Shown: one piece after another, positions 45,168 to 54,545 of the stretch
How positions within the stretch are numbered: position 1 is the first letter of the stretch
Layout of the letters: every line of letters begins with the position of its first letter
Origin: Alkalibacterium sp.
GTDB taxonomy: Bacteria; Bacillota; Bacilli; Lactobacillales; Carnobacteriaceae_A
NCBI GenBank assembly: GCA_020832185.1
Contig: JAFIFE010000023.1
Coordinates: forward strand, 1-64,000
Direction of reading: 5' to 3'
Length of the DNA stretch: 64,000 nt
Program-made: the position numbers and the translations under genes
Notes under the pieces: generated by a model
Databases searched by the model: none
What the model saw: the letters and a program-made list of their open reading frames with translations, nothing else
What the model was told of the DNA's origin: nothing

Positions 45168-46781
45168 ATGAATTGGTGGAAAAACGCAGTAGTGTATCAA
45201 GTGTATCCTAAAAGTTTTCAGGATACGAATGGGGATGGAATAGGTGATATAAAAGGAATCATTTCACGTTTAGATTATTTGGAAACGTTAGGGATCAATG
45301 CCTTATGGTTGAGTCCTGTATATAAATCACCAAATGATGACAATGGATATGACATTAGCGATTATAAAGCGATCCATCCAGACTATGGGACAATGGAAGA
45401 TATGGATGTCCTGATTTCTGAAGCGCGAGAAAGAGGCATCAGAATCATCATGGATTTGGTGGTCAACCATACGTCAGACGAGCATGAATGGTTCCAGGAA
45501 GCGTTGAAAGGCAAAGACAACCCGTTTAGAGACTATTATGTCTGGAGAGATCCCGTGAATGGGGGACCACCTAATGATTTGCAGTCTTCATTCAGCGGAT
45601 CAGCATGGGAATTCGACGAGAACAGCGGACAGTATTACCTGCATATTTTCAGCCGAAAACAACCGGATCTGAACTGGGAAAATGAAACCATGCGCAGAGA
45701 GATTTATGACATGATCAACTTCTGGCTGGATAAAGGGATTGGCGGTTTCCGTATGGATGTGATCGATCATATCGGAAAAGTCCCTGAAGAGAAAATCGTA
45801 GTCAACGGACCCAAGCTACATGAGTATTTACAGGAAATGAATGAGGCAACCTTCCGTCACTATGATGTCATGACTGTTGGAGAAACATGGGGAGCTACGC
45901 CTGAAAACGCGGCGTTATTCTCTGATCCGGATCGACATGAGCTTTCAATGATTTTCCAGTTCGAACACATCATGCTGGATGAGCAGCCCGGAAAAGCTAA
46001 ATGGGACTTAAAAGAGCTGGATCTGATCGATTTGAAAAATACATTTAAAAAATGGCAGACTGAAATTGGAGAGAACAGCTGGAACAGTTTATTCTGGAAT
46101 AATCACGATACGCCTCGAATCGTTTCCCGCTGGGGCAATGATCAAGAGTACCGGGTCGAAAGTGCAAAAGCCTTTGCGATTCTGCTTCATAATATGCAGG
46201 GGACGCCTTACATTTATCAGGGGGAAGAGGTTGGCCTGGTCAACACACCGATCACCGATATCTCTCAGGCAAATGACATAGAAACAATCAATATGTACCA
46301 GGAGAGGATCGAACAGGGCTACTCTAAAGAAGATATTCTTAAGTCGATCAATGTAAAAGGAAGGGACAATGCCAGACGTCCTATTCCATGGTCGAATGAG
46401 GAACAGGGAGGCTTCACTTCCGGTAATCCTTGGCAGGAACTGAATGAGCAGTACAGCACGATCAATGTAGCCGACGCTCTGGACGATAAAGAGTCAGTTT
46501 TCTACACGTATCAGCAGTTGATCAAATTAAGAAAAGAGCATGAAATACTTGTTAAAGGTCAGTTCAAGCTGATCCTTGAAGATGATCAGCAGATTTTTGC
46601 CTACGAAAGAGAACTGGGAGACGAGAAGTGGACGGTTATTGCCAATTTATCCGAAACAGAACAGTCACGTTCAGTCGGAAACAAGATTGTACAGCCAGTT
46701 ATCTCAAACTACAAGAAAGACAGCTACAATTTATCAGATTTAACACTCAAGCCTTATGAAGCCTTCGTATATAAAAACTAA
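45168..46781 (+). CDS. GH13 oligo-1,6-glucosidase (MalL/DexB-like)
   Basis: A 537-residue GH13 alpha-glucosidase. Motifs are DLVVNHTSDEH (region I), GFRMDVIDHIGK (region II, nucleophile aspartate), VGETWGA (acid/base glutamate) and FWNNHDTPRI (region IV). Valine after the nucleophile aspartate (FRMDVI) is the residue linked to alpha-1,6 preference, so isomaltose-type bonds are likely. No signal peptide: it cleaves imported sugars. ATG 45162 is only three bases from AGGAG, so ATG 45168 is preferred. Confidence 0.92.
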   Translation: MNWWKNAVVYQVYPKSFQDTNGDGIGDIKGIISRLDYLETLGINALWLSPVYKSPNDDNGYDISDYKAIHPDYGTMEDMDVLISEARERGIRIIMDLVVNHTSDEHEWFQEALKGKDNPFRDYYVWRDPVNGGPPNDLQSSFSGSAWEFDENSGQYYLHIFSRKQPDLNWENETMRREIYDMINFWLDKGIGGFRMDVIDHIGKVPEEKIVVNGPKLHEYLQEMNEATFRHYDVMTVGETWGATPENAALFSDPDRHELSMIFQFEHIMLDEQPGKAKWDLKELDLIDLKNTFKKWQTEIGENSWNSLFWNNHDTPRIVSRWGNDQEYRVESAKAFAILLHNMQGTPYIYQGEEVGLVNTPITDISQANDIETINMYQERIEQGYSKEDILKSINVKGRDNARRPIPWSNEEQGGFTSGNPWQELNEQYSTINVADALDDKESVFYTYQQLIKLRKEHEILVKGQFKLILEDDQQIFAYERELGDEKWTVIANLSETEQSRSVGNKIVQPVISNYKKDSYNLSDLTLKPYEAFVYKN

Positions 46782-46793
46782 ACAGGAATAAAG

Positions 46794-46823
46794 AAGAGAC
46801 TGGACTTTCGATCCAGTCTCTTT
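46794..46823 (+). terminator. Terminator after the GH13 gene
   Basis: AAGAGACTGGA pairs perfectly with TCCAGTCTCTT around a seven-base loop, ending in TTTG. It overlaps the start of the 51-bp array. Confidence 0.75.
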
Positions 46824-47155
46824 GTGACTAGTTCATACTAGCATACACATAAGAACTAGTCGCAAAAGCCCTATTGAAACTAGTTAGATGGATTCTGTCT
46901 GCTTAACTAGTCACTAAAACGATATTGCGACTAGTTCATGTTATCAGACTGAACGAAGTGGTTCCAATAGACGTATTGAGACTAGTTCTTTCACAGAACG
47001 CTAATGAACTGGTCACTAAACGCGTTTTGAGACTACTTCTGCCAATAATTATTCATGAACTCGTCTCAATAATACGATAGTGACTAGTTAAAGAGTGGTA
47101 GGTTCAGCAACTAGTCTCTAAACTCTTCAAATAGTAAACTTAACTGGTACTAAAG
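46801..47155. repeat. 51-bp-period tandem array of imperfect palindromes
   Basis: ACTAGT or a one- or two-base variant recurs at 46827, 46855, 46879, 46906, 46930, 46957, 46981, 47008, 47032, 47059, 47083 and 47110. The steps are 28, then 24 and 27 alternately, a 51-base period of seven units, the outer ones degenerate. In each unit the 24-spaced pair forms arms like AACTAGTC and GACTAGTT around a less conserved core (AAAACGATATTG-type), followed by a 27-base link. No gene lies in it. It occupies the gap between the convergent GH13 and ArsR genes. Confidence 0.8.
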
Positions 47156-47203
47156 TATTAAATGTAAAAATCAGGCTATCTCTACGTCTTATTAGACTAA
47201 TAT

Positions 47204-47247
47204 AAAATCCACTCCCACTAGACGATTAATAGTGGGAGTGGATTTTT
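47204..47247. terminator. Strong hairpin between the array and the ArsR gene
   Basis: AAAATCCACTCCCACT pairs perfectly with AGTGGGAGTGGATTTT around an 11-base loop, with T runs on both strands. It likely terminates the minus-strand ArsR gene and any plus-strand readthrough. Confidence 0.88.
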
Positions 47248-47279
47248 AACAGATGGCGTTATTCTGGACAGTCAGTTTC

Positions 47280-48191
47280 TTAGTCCGTTTGAGAATAATA
47301 AACAGTACTGATAATATCCTGATTGTGATTTCCAAAATTCTTTCCGAACAATGTCAATCCGCCTACATATTTCGCATCGTCGTTGACAGCTATCTTTAAT
47401 TTCATCAAAGGTTGGCTGAAATCGATATCTTTAAGCGTAACGTCTGAAATCGAATCCCCATCGATCAACGTCTCATTCTTGTTTACACGTAAGATTTTGA
47501 GCAGGCCGTACTGACTATTTTCTTTTGGCCACCAGGAAGGAGTCTTTCGTCCACGAACATCAGAAAAATTCCCCGGGACAGTCCAGGTACCGATCAGCGT
47601 ATCGTTCAAATAAAAGGAGATATCCGATGGCCAGTTGTTGTTTGATACAGGGAATTCAGAAGAAAGTTCCAGACTAATTTCTAAAAGCTCCGGTTTTTCA
47701 TTTTCAGATAACAGATTTGGAAACTTATATTCTACAAACCCTTTTGAGAACCACAGCATATCAGCATCCATGCGTTCCGCGTTCATGAAGTGTTTTGGAT
47801 CATCCAGATTGCCGATGTAATTATCTTTAGTGGCCAGTCCACACGTTGGTTCCACATTGAAATCGGTGAAATGACCGACCCTAATATTCGTCCGATGCTG
47901 TTCGAAATGAGGATACAAGACACGCGGGAAACGGATGAACAGCTGATCGATGGCCAAGGCACACATTTTCTGACTGCCGGCTTTTCCGGGAATGCGTTCG
48001 GTTTTGATTATGTTTGCTTCTTCGAGCTGCTTTACGTGACGGGTGACTATTGCGCTGGACATGTAGAGTTCATTAGCCAGCTCTTTGATGTTCCTCTCGC
48101 GATCAGCTAGTAAATTGACAATTTTTAAACGTGTATCACTAGCCAATGCTTCAAATATAGCTAATGACTCAGTTGTTGTACTGACTTCCAT
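47280..48191 (-). CDS. ArsR-family regulator with a C-terminal beta-rich sensor domain
   Basis: A 303-residue protein. Residues 1-85 form an ArsR winged helix-turn-helix (FEALASDTRLKIVNLLA, YMSSAIVTRHVKQLEEANII). The remaining 200 residues are rich in beta strands and aromatic residues (WPSDISFYLND, TPSWWPKENSQYG) and look like a ligand-binding beta-sandwich; no metal-binding cysteine set is visible. It diverges from ABC operon 3 and shares an 18-base operator, mirrored near each gene, so it probably senses an oligosaccharide and controls both. AGGAGG on the minus strand supports the start at 48191. Confidence 0.85.
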   Translation of the reverse strand: MEVSTTTESLAIFEALASDTRLKIVNLLADRERNIKELANELYMSSAIVTRHVKQLEEANIIKTERIPGKAGSQKMCALAIDQLFIRFPRVLYPHFEQHRTNIRVGHFTDFNVEPTCGLATKDNYIGNLDDPKHFMNAERMDADMLWFSKGFVEYKFPNLLSENEKPELLEISLELSSEFPVSNNNWPSDISFYLNDTLIGTWTVPGNFSDVRGRKTPSWWPKENSQYGLLKILRVNKNETLIDGDSISDVTLKDIDFSQPLMKLKIAVNDDAKYVGGLTLFGKNFGNHNQDIISTVYYSQTD

Positions 48192-48208
48192 GATTTTCCT
48201 CCTATTAG

Positions 48209-48226
48209 TAACTGATTAGTTAACTA
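48209..48226. promoter_or_regulatory. ArsR operator near its own start
   Basis: TAACTGATTAGTTAACTA, the exact reverse complement of the site at 48368-48385. It lies 17 bases upstream of the ArsR-gene start, just before its ribosome site. It contains the palindromic core TAGTTAACTA. Confidence 0.7.
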
Positions 48227-48367
48227 TACTAGTCTAAATTCTAACTAACTAACCCTATCCTTTACTCTTTAGTAAATCCATTATATAAAACAAAGAAAAG
48301 GCTTGCAAGACTTATTTAAAAGATATATTCTGAATTTGTAAACGAAAGCCAAATTAAAAAAGGCGAT

Positions 48368-48385
48368 TAGTTAACTAATCAGTTA
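48368..48385. promoter_or_regulatory. ArsR operator near ABC operon 3
   Basis: TAGTTAACTAATCAGTTA, mirrored copy of the site at 48209. It overlaps a perfect 16-base palindrome, GATTAGTTAACTAATC (48365-48380), and lies 24 bases before the binding-protein start. Confidence 0.7.
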
Positions 48386-48409
48386 ATTAATTGATCGGGA
48401 GGAAAACTA

Positions 48410-49708
48410 ATGAAAAAATTATTAATGGGTACTCTATTATCATCTGCGGTACTGCTGGCAGCTTGTGGAAATGGAGACACAGGAACAACGACCGATTCAG
48501 AAGAGATTCCGGAAGAAGCAGCTGATGCGACAGTTATTCGTTTCTTAAACGGATTTACTGGTGGAGACGGTGCGTTCATGAAGGAAATTGTAGATAACTT
48601 TAATGATTCACAGGATGAATACTTTGTAAATGAATCACAGGAACCTGAACACTACACCCAGTTCAGAACAGGCGACTATGAGTTAGTTGTTATGCACGGC
48701 GTCAACCTGGAAACGTACAGCGCTGACGGACTGATTCAACCAGTGGATGGCATATTGGAAGATGTTGGCATGAGTATCAATGATTTCCATCCCGCAGCAG
48801 AAGATCTAGTTGGCTTGGAGGATGGGAATTACGGTATTCCTTTAGATATTCATCCTTTAACTACCTTCTACAATAAAAACTTAACAGAAGAGGCGCCAGA
48901 AACGTATGAAGACCTTGTGACGTTGAGTGCGGAACTGCAGGCAGAGAATGAAAATATGTATGCAATGGGTATTCCTGACTCCGGACTAATTGAATTTTAT
49001 ACATTAACACTGGCAGCACAAAATAATGTTGACCTGCTTTCTGAGGACGGCAGATATCTTGATTTTGCTCAAGAAGATTTAGCTGATGCCCTATGGATCC
49101 TGCATGACATGATCTATGAAGATAATATTTCTCCAGCAGGTTTAGGAATTGATGGGGAATTCCACGCCTTCATGCAAGATACTGAAGGGGATTCAGGAGG
49201 AAATCAGACCGCAGTAGCATTGACAGGTCCCTGGTATTATCAGGCAGTCAGTGATGCTTACGGCGATGATTTGGGTATTGGATCTATCCCTCAATTGGGT
49301 GATCAGGTTGCCGTTTACGGGAACTCTCATGTTATCAGTTTAGCGGCAAGTGTAGAAGATGAAGCAATGCTGGAAGGCATATCTGCCTTTATGGAATTTA
49401 TGTACCAGCCGGAAAACTTGTCTAACTGGGCTGCATCAGGACAAGCACCTCTTCATACAGAAACAATGAACTATATTGAAGAAAATGCGGATGAGTATCC
49501 ACTGCCATATCAGAATCAGCAAATGTTTGATGATTATGTTGCAGCACCAGCCGTTTACCAGTTTGGAGAACAAATCAGATATATGAACGAAACAGTCATT
49601 GGACGTATTGTACGTGAGGAAAACTTAACACGTGAAGAATTAATGGAAGAACTGGAAAATGCAACAGGGGTAGCTCAGGAAATAGCTGATACAGCACCCA
49701 ATCAATAG
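48410..49708 (+). CDS. Sugar ABC transporter substrate-binding lipoprotein 3
   Basis: A 432-residue SBP_bac_1 lipoprotein: lipobox VLLAACG, an acidic Thr-rich linker, then the binding fold (VIRFLNGFTGGDGAFMKEI). GGGAGG precedes ATG 48410. It is the first gene of the ArsR-controlled operon and is followed by a terminator-like hairpin, two permeases and hydrolases. The substrate is probably a beta-linked oligosaccharide, judged from the hydrolases. Confidence 0.9.
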   Translation: MKKLLMGTLLSSAVLLAACGNGDTGTTTDSEEIPEEAADATVIRFLNGFTGGDGAFMKEIVDNFNDSQDEYFVNESQEPEHYTQFRTGDYELVVMHGVNLETYSADGLIQPVDGILEDVGMSINDFHPAAEDLVGLEDGNYGIPLDIHPLTTFYNKNLTEEAPETYEDLVTLSAELQAENENMYAMGIPDSGLIEFYTLTLAAQNNVDLLSEDGRYLDFAQEDLADALWILHDMIYEDNISPAGLGIDGEFHAFMQDTEGDSGGNQTAVALTGPWYYQAVSDAYGDDLGIGSIPQLGDQVAVYGNSHVISLAASVEDEAMLEGISAFMEFMYQPENLSNWAASGQAPLHTETMNYIEENADEYPLPYQNQQMFDDYVAAPAVYQFGEQIRYMNETVIGRIVREENLTREELMEELENATGVAQEIADTAPNQ

Positions 49709-49720
49709 GTAGAAGAGTGG

Positions 49721-49760
49721 GTCTTTCAGTTAAGTCTTAGACTGACTGAAAGACTTTTTT
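49721..49760 (+). terminator. Terminator-like hairpin between SBP3 and its permeases
   Basis: GTCTTTCAGT pairs perfectly with ACTGAAAGAC around a 14-base loop and is followed by six T. It is the strongest of the three such hairpins placed after binding-protein genes. Confidence 0.8.
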
Positions 49761-49776
49761 CTTAGGAGGAGAAACC

Positions 49777-50664
49777 TTGAAGATATCAAAAACAGTATCA
49801 TCATTAATGTTTTTACCATTTTTACTCTTTTTCATTCTATTCTGGATGGTCCCATTTCTGTATGGGTTATACGTCAGTTTTCACAGCTGGACCGTTTCTG
49901 GTGGGAACAATGGATTTGTCGGGCTGGATAATTATATTCGAATTTTAAGTCCAGGAAACATGTACCATGACTCATTCATGAATGCTTTGGGAAATACCTT
50001 ATACTTTGTCGTGATCAGTCTCGTTCCTCTTGTTGTGTTTGCACTACTGCTTGCATTACTGATTGAGAATATTCCCGGAAAATTAAAAGTGTTTTTCAGA
50101 ACAGTATTCTTTATTTCATATGCCGTATCTGTCACAGCCGTTTCTGCTATTTTTAAATGGTTGTTTACAGGAAATGGCGGATACATCAACAATGTGTTAG
50201 AAGGATTTGGACTTGATTCGATTGGGTGGTTGAACAATCAGCCTTATGCGTGGATAGCTGTACTAGCTGCCACAGTCTGGTGGACCATCGGATATAACAT
50301 GATTTTATTCGTCAATGCTCTGGATGAGGTGGATGCAAGTCTTTATGAAGCCGCTTCACTGGATGGCGCAAATGCATGGGAGCGTTTCTGGAATGTCACG
50401 TTTCCGTCTATCAAAGGTGTCTTTGTCTTTGTCACGATCATTACCGTGATCGCTTCGTTCAACTTATATGGACAGACCCTGTTGATTACAGAAGGGGGAC
50501 CAGCTAGAAGCACGATGTCACTGACCATGATCATTCAAAATACGATTTTCAGTCAGAACAATCTAGGAATGGGCTCTGCAATGGCCATACTAATGGGAAT
50601 TATTATGGTTTTTATCACACTGGTTCAATTCCTGATCGGATTTAGAAAGGATGACAATGCATAA
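49777..50664 (+). CDS. Sugar ABC transporter permease (MalF type) 3
   Basis: A 295-residue six-span permease with EAA loop YEAASLDGANAWERFWNV. TTG 49777 follows TTAGGAGGAG. It overlaps the next gene by one base (TAATG). It forms the transporter with the binding protein at 48410. Confidence 0.88.
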   Translation: MKISKTVSSLMFLPFLLFFILFWMVPFLYGLYVSFHSWTVSGGNNGFVGLDNYIRILSPGNMYHDSFMNALGNTLYFVVISLVPLVVFALLLALLIENIPGKLKVFFRTVFFISYAVSVTAVSAIFKWLFTGNGGYINNVLEGFGLDSIGWLNNQPYAWIAVLAATVWWTIGYNMILFVNALDEVDASLYEAASLDGANAWERFWNVTFPSIKGVFVFVTIITVIASFNLYGQTLLITEGGPARSTMSLTMIIQNTIFSQNNLGMGSAMAILMGIIMVFITLVQFLIGFRKDDNA

Positions 50665-51497
50665 TGAAACAGACCAAGACACAAAAAGTCATATTAGTTA
50701 TCATCGCATCCATTATCTCTCTTATTTTCATTTTTCCTTTATTCTGGATGTTTTTCACCTCGTTTAAAGGAATGGCAGAGTCAATCAGCAGTGCACGCTT
50801 ATTGCCGAGAAACTGGACAACTGGTAATTTCGTGGAACTCTTTACTGTGGATGCCGCAAGCGCCCCGATCATTCGCTGGTTGTTCAATACTGCGTTTATC
50901 AGTATTGGGGGCACACTTTTGGTTATCGTGACCAATACGCTTGCGGCTTATTCAATCGCCCGCCTGAATCTACCGGCTAAACGATTATTCATGTTTATTA
51001 TCGTCGCTTCCATGACCGTCCCAGGAATCGTCATCGTGTTCCCGCGTTACTTCAATTTCAGAGATATGGGGCTGCTGGACACCTTTGCACCACTTATCCT
51101 GCCTTATGCGGCGAGTACGCTGGGAGTCTTTCTGATTTACAGTTTCCTCAGAAATTTCCCTCGTGATTTAGAAGAGGCCGCTTATATCGATGGAGCAAAT
51201 CAGCTTCAGATTTTGAGGCATGTTGTTTTCCCATCGATCAAACCTGTTATCGCGACGTTATCCGTTATCACATTTATTCTGATTTACAATGACTTCCTCT
51301 GGCCTTTACTGGTAACGAATTCTGCTGAAATGAGAACAGTGACAGTCGGAATTGCGAATCTGGTCCAGGGGGCAAACTTTGTAAATCCCGGAAAAATGAT
51401 GGCATCGACTTTAATTGCAACGGTACCGGCGCTGCTGATATTTATATTTGCTAACAGATACTTTGTAAAAGGAGTCAATTCAACCGGACTAAAATAA
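50664..51497 (+). CDS. Sugar ABC transporter permease (MalG type) 3
   Basis: A 277-residue six-span permease with EAA loop EEAAYIDGANQLQILRHV and the C-terminal YFVKGVNSTGLK typical of the family. It is translationally coupled to the previous permease and followed 22 bases later by a GH2 gene. Confidence 0.88.
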   Translation: MKQTKTQKVILVIIASIISLIFIFPLFWMFFTSFKGMAESISSARLLPRNWTTGNFVELFTVDAASAPIIRWLFNTAFISIGGTLLVIVTNTLAAYSIARLNLPAKRLFMFIIVASMTVPGIVIVFPRYFNFRDMGLLDTFAPLILPYAASTLGVFLIYSFLRNFPRDLEEAAYIDGANQLQILRHVVFPSIKPVIATLSVITFILIYNDFLWPLLVTNSAEMRTVTVGIANLVQGANFVNPGKMMASTLIATVPALLIFIFANRYFVKGVNSTGLK

Positions 51498-51519
51498 AAT
51501 AGAAACTAGGAGAGACATT

Positions 51520-53301
51520 ATGAATAGAACAGAATACCCGAGACCTCAGCTGGTCAGAGACCACTGGATAAACCTGAACGGTGAATGGCGTTTTGCTTTT
51601 GATGATGCCGATACTGGATTGACTGACCAGTGGCATAAGACGGATAAGCCGTTTGAACAGACGATCCAAGTGCCTTACGTCTATCAGTCAGCATTAAGTG
51701 GAGTCAACAGTCAGGACACACATGAAATCATCTGGTACCAGAAAAAGGTGACGATTCCTGAGGCACTTAAAAAGAAAGAACTGATTCTCCATTTTGGAGC
51801 TGTTGATTATGTGAGCGAAGTCTTTGTAAACGGTCAGAAAGTGGGTGAACATAAAGGAGGACACACGTCGTTTTCCTTTAATATTACGCCGTTTCTAACT
51901 GACGGATCCCAGACCATCACCTTACGTGTCTTCGATCCTAGAAAAGAAGAATCGATTCCTCGAGGGAAGCAGACATGGGAAGATGAACCGAAATCCATCT
52001 GGTACACGAACTCAACAGGCATCTGGCAGACGGTGTGGATCGAAGCCGTCAGTGCAGAGCATATCGCTTCTGTCCGTTTTACCCCAGATATCGATAAGGG
52101 TCAGATCCAGTGTAAAACACTATTTAGTCAATTTTTAAATGCTTATGATCTGGAATACATCATATCATTTAAGGGAGAACAGGTTCTAAAGAGCCGGTTT
52201 GAGGTGTCTTCTTCAACGCACAGTGTGACCTTTGATCTCCACCAGGGCACCATCTTCCGAACGTCTCATCACGACAATGGGTGGCACTGGACACCAGAAG
52301 ACCCTAACTTGTTCGATATTCAAATCAGATTATTAAAAGAGCATACAGTTGTTGATGAAGTGGACTCTTATTTTGGGATGCGAAAAGTGCATACGGAAAA
52401 TGGCCAAGTCTTTTTAAACAACAAACCGTATTATCAGAAATTAGTACTGGATCAAGGCTACTGGCCGGAGTCACTGATGACCGCTCCTAGTGATGAAGCG
52501 CTGAAAAAAGACATTACCGTCTCTAAAGAAATGGGATTCAATGGCTGCAGAAAACATCAGAAAGTAGAAGATCCCCGCTTTTTATACTGGGCAGATCAGA
52601 TAGGCTACCTGGTATGGGGCGAATCTGCTTCCGCTCATTATTTCGACGAATCGGCTGTTCCATTGATTACGAATGAATGGCTTGAAATAATGGAGAGAGA
52701 TTACAATCATCCATCCATTGTCGCCTGGGTCCCCTTCAATGAAAGCTGGGGAATCAATGACATCGGAAGAGATCGACAGCAGCAGCATTATACTCAAGCA
52801 CTGTATCATCTGATTCATGCAATCGATACAACCAGACCCGTTATTTCAAATGATGGATGGGAAATGACCGAATCGGACTTAGGAGCGATTCATCATTATG
52901 GGCATGGCGAAATGAATGAGACTGAAAAGTACAGACGATTTAAACAAGATTTAAGAACGAAAGAACAGATCTTGAAAGCTACCCCTGCAGACCGTGCCAT
53001 TTATGCAGACGGATTTACTCATCAGGGCGAACCGATCTTGCTGACTGAATTTGGAGGAATCGGATATAAGAAAGATGATCAGGACGGATGGGGCTATTCC
53101 TCTGTTGATAACGATGAGGCCTTTGTATCGGAATACAAACGTATTCTCGAAGCAGTCTATGAATCTGAAGTTTTAGCCGGTTTCTGCTACACCCAGCTTT
53201 ACGATGTGGAACAGGAAATAAACGGGTTATTGACGTATCATCGTGAACCAAAGGTAGACGTAAAAATTATTAAAGAAATCAACGACACCGATTCTATGTA
53301 G
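51520..53301 (+). CDS. GH2 glycoside hydrolase (beta-galactosidase/glucuronidase-type)
   Basis: A 593-residue GH2 enzyme, compact form. Domains in order: sugar-binding jelly-roll (about 10-190, LVRDHWINLNGEWRFAF), immunoglobulin-like (about 190-290) and TIM barrel (about 290-590). Catalytic motifs are WVPFNESWGIN (acid/base glutamate) and ILLTEFGG (nucleophile). It lacks the LacZ C-terminal domain. Family members hydrolyse beta-galactosides, beta-glucuronides or beta-mannosides; this one cannot be assigned. AGGAGAG precedes ATG 51520. No signal peptide. Confidence 0.88.
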   Translation: MNRTEYPRPQLVRDHWINLNGEWRFAFDDADTGLTDQWHKTDKPFEQTIQVPYVYQSALSGVNSQDTHEIIWYQKKVTIPEALKKKELILHFGAVDYVSEVFVNGQKVGEHKGGHTSFSFNITPFLTDGSQTITLRVFDPRKEESIPRGKQTWEDEPKSIWYTNSTGIWQTVWIEAVSAEHIASVRFTPDIDKGQIQCKTLFSQFLNAYDLEYIISFKGEQVLKSRFEVSSSTHSVTFDLHQGTIFRTSHHDNGWHWTPEDPNLFDIQIRLLKEHTVVDEVDSYFGMRKVHTENGQVFLNNKPYYQKLVLDQGYWPESLMTAPSDEALKKDITVSKEMGFNGCRKHQKVEDPRFLYWADQIGYLVWGESASAHYFDESAVPLITNEWLEIMERDYNHPSIVAWVPFNESWGINDIGRDRQQQHYTQALYHLIHAIDTTRPVISNDGWEMTESDLGAIHHYGHGEMNETEKYRRFKQDLRTKEQILKATPADRAIYADGFTHQGEPILLTEFGGIGYKKDDQDGWGYSSVDNDEAFVSEYKRILEAVYESEVLAGFCYTQLYDVEQEINGLLTYHREPKVDVKIIKEINDTDSM

Positions 53302-53312
53302 TGGAGGTCATT

Positions 53313-54545
53313 ATGAAAAACCAGTCATTTAAATGGGCAGTTGGAATAGAAAACACGTTCGTTACTCAAATCGCTAAAGGGGAACGCACATTAGACGAGT
53401 ATGAGTTGACGCAGCACTATGACAACTGGGAGGAAGATTTGAATCTGGCTTTAAAATCTGGAGCAGGCATGATCAGGTATGGCATTCCCTGGTATAAAAT
53501 CGAGCAAAACCCGAACGAGTTCACGTGGGAGTGGGTAGATGAGGTGGTGGCATTTTTTAAGAAAAACCCATCACTTACACCTATTATCGATCTGGTCCAT
53601 TACGGGACACCTCACTGGCTGAAGAATGAATTTGCGAATGGAACGTATCCTGAGGTGGTGGCACGATTTGCGCGGGCGTTCGCTATAAGGTACGGGGACT
53701 TTATAAAGTATTATACCCCTTTAAATGAACCCTATGTTACAGCAGAATTCTGCGGGCTCAATAAAGTCTGGCCACCTTACTTGGAAGGCCTTTCCGGTTT
53801 TTATCAGATCATGACGCAAGTGTCACAAGGCATTGTGCTGACACAGAAAGCAATCGAAAACGTTGTTTCAGATGCAGTATTTGTCCATGTGGATGCAACC
53901 AAACGTTATGTCACATATGAAGAGCGGTTGAATTCAGAAGTCGCATTATGGAATGAAAACCGCTTTGTCATGTGGGAGCTCGTGCAGGGAAGAATCGACC
54001 CCCAGCATCCGCTGTATGACTTCATGCTTTCTTATGGGGTAACACCCGAATCCCTTGAATGGTTTAACGACACAAATATTGAACCAGATATTATAGGATT
54101 GAATTATTATCCGCAATTTAGCGTGCACGAAATCACCAGAGATTTAAAAGGACACATCGTCTTTCCCACTATCATGGGAACGGGTGATGATTTCAAAGCA
54201 ATTGCAAGAGAAGCATACGCTCGTTATAAGAAACCCGTTATGATTACAGAAACAAGTTACCGGGGAAGTGAAAACGAGCGGATTTCCTGGCTCAATGAAA
54301 TTGTTGAATCGTGTAATGAACTGGTTGAGGAAGGTGTTCCCGTTACTGGACTGACCTGGTTTCCGTTTTTCGATTTAGTAGACTGGGGTTACCGGACATC
54401 CGGAAAATCGGTTGAAGAGGAACTGCTCCCGTTTGGACTTTACACACTGGAAAATAAAGAAGGTAAATTAATCAGAAAAAAGAATCGAGTGGGTGATGCA
54501 TTCGAGGCACACATTCGTTATCATAATGAAGGAGGAGACCAATGA
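53313..54545 (+). CDS. GH1-type glycoside hydrolase (beta-glucosidase-like)
   Basis: A 410-residue family-1-like glycosidase with a TIM barrel. The acid/base glutamate is in YTPLNEPYVTAEF and the nucleophile in PVMITETSYRG. The protein is shorter than classical GH1 (about 450) and diverges from the usual TENG motif, so it may be a distinct subgroup. TGGAGGT before ATG 53313 supports that start over GTG 53301. Cytoplasmic; it overlaps the GH43 gene by four bases. Confidence 0.75.
   Translation: MKNQSFKWAVGIENTFVTQIAKGERTLDEYELTQHYDNWEEDLNLALKSGAGMIRYGIPWYKIEQNPNEFTWEWVDEVVAFFKKNPSLTPIIDLVHYGTPHWLKNEFANGTYPEVVARFARAFAIRYGDFIKYYTPLNEPYVTAEFCGLNKVWPPYLEGLSGFYQIMTQVSQGIVLTQKAIENVVSDAVFVHVDATKRYVTYEERLNSEVALWNENRFVMWELVQGRIDPQHPLYDFMLSYGVTPESLEWFNDTNIEPDIIGLNYYPQFSVHEITRDLKGHIVFPTIMGTGDDFKAIAREAYARYKKPVMITETSYRGSENERISWLNEIVESCNELVEEGVPVTGLTWFPFFDLVDWGYRTSGKSVEEELLPFGLYTLENKEGKLIRKKNRVGDAFEAHIRYHNEGGDQ

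Noticed and set aside
46801-47155. CRISPR array
   Set aside because: Units are palindromic and diverged, the intervening parts are not unique equal-length spacers next to identical repeats, and no cas gene is in the window.
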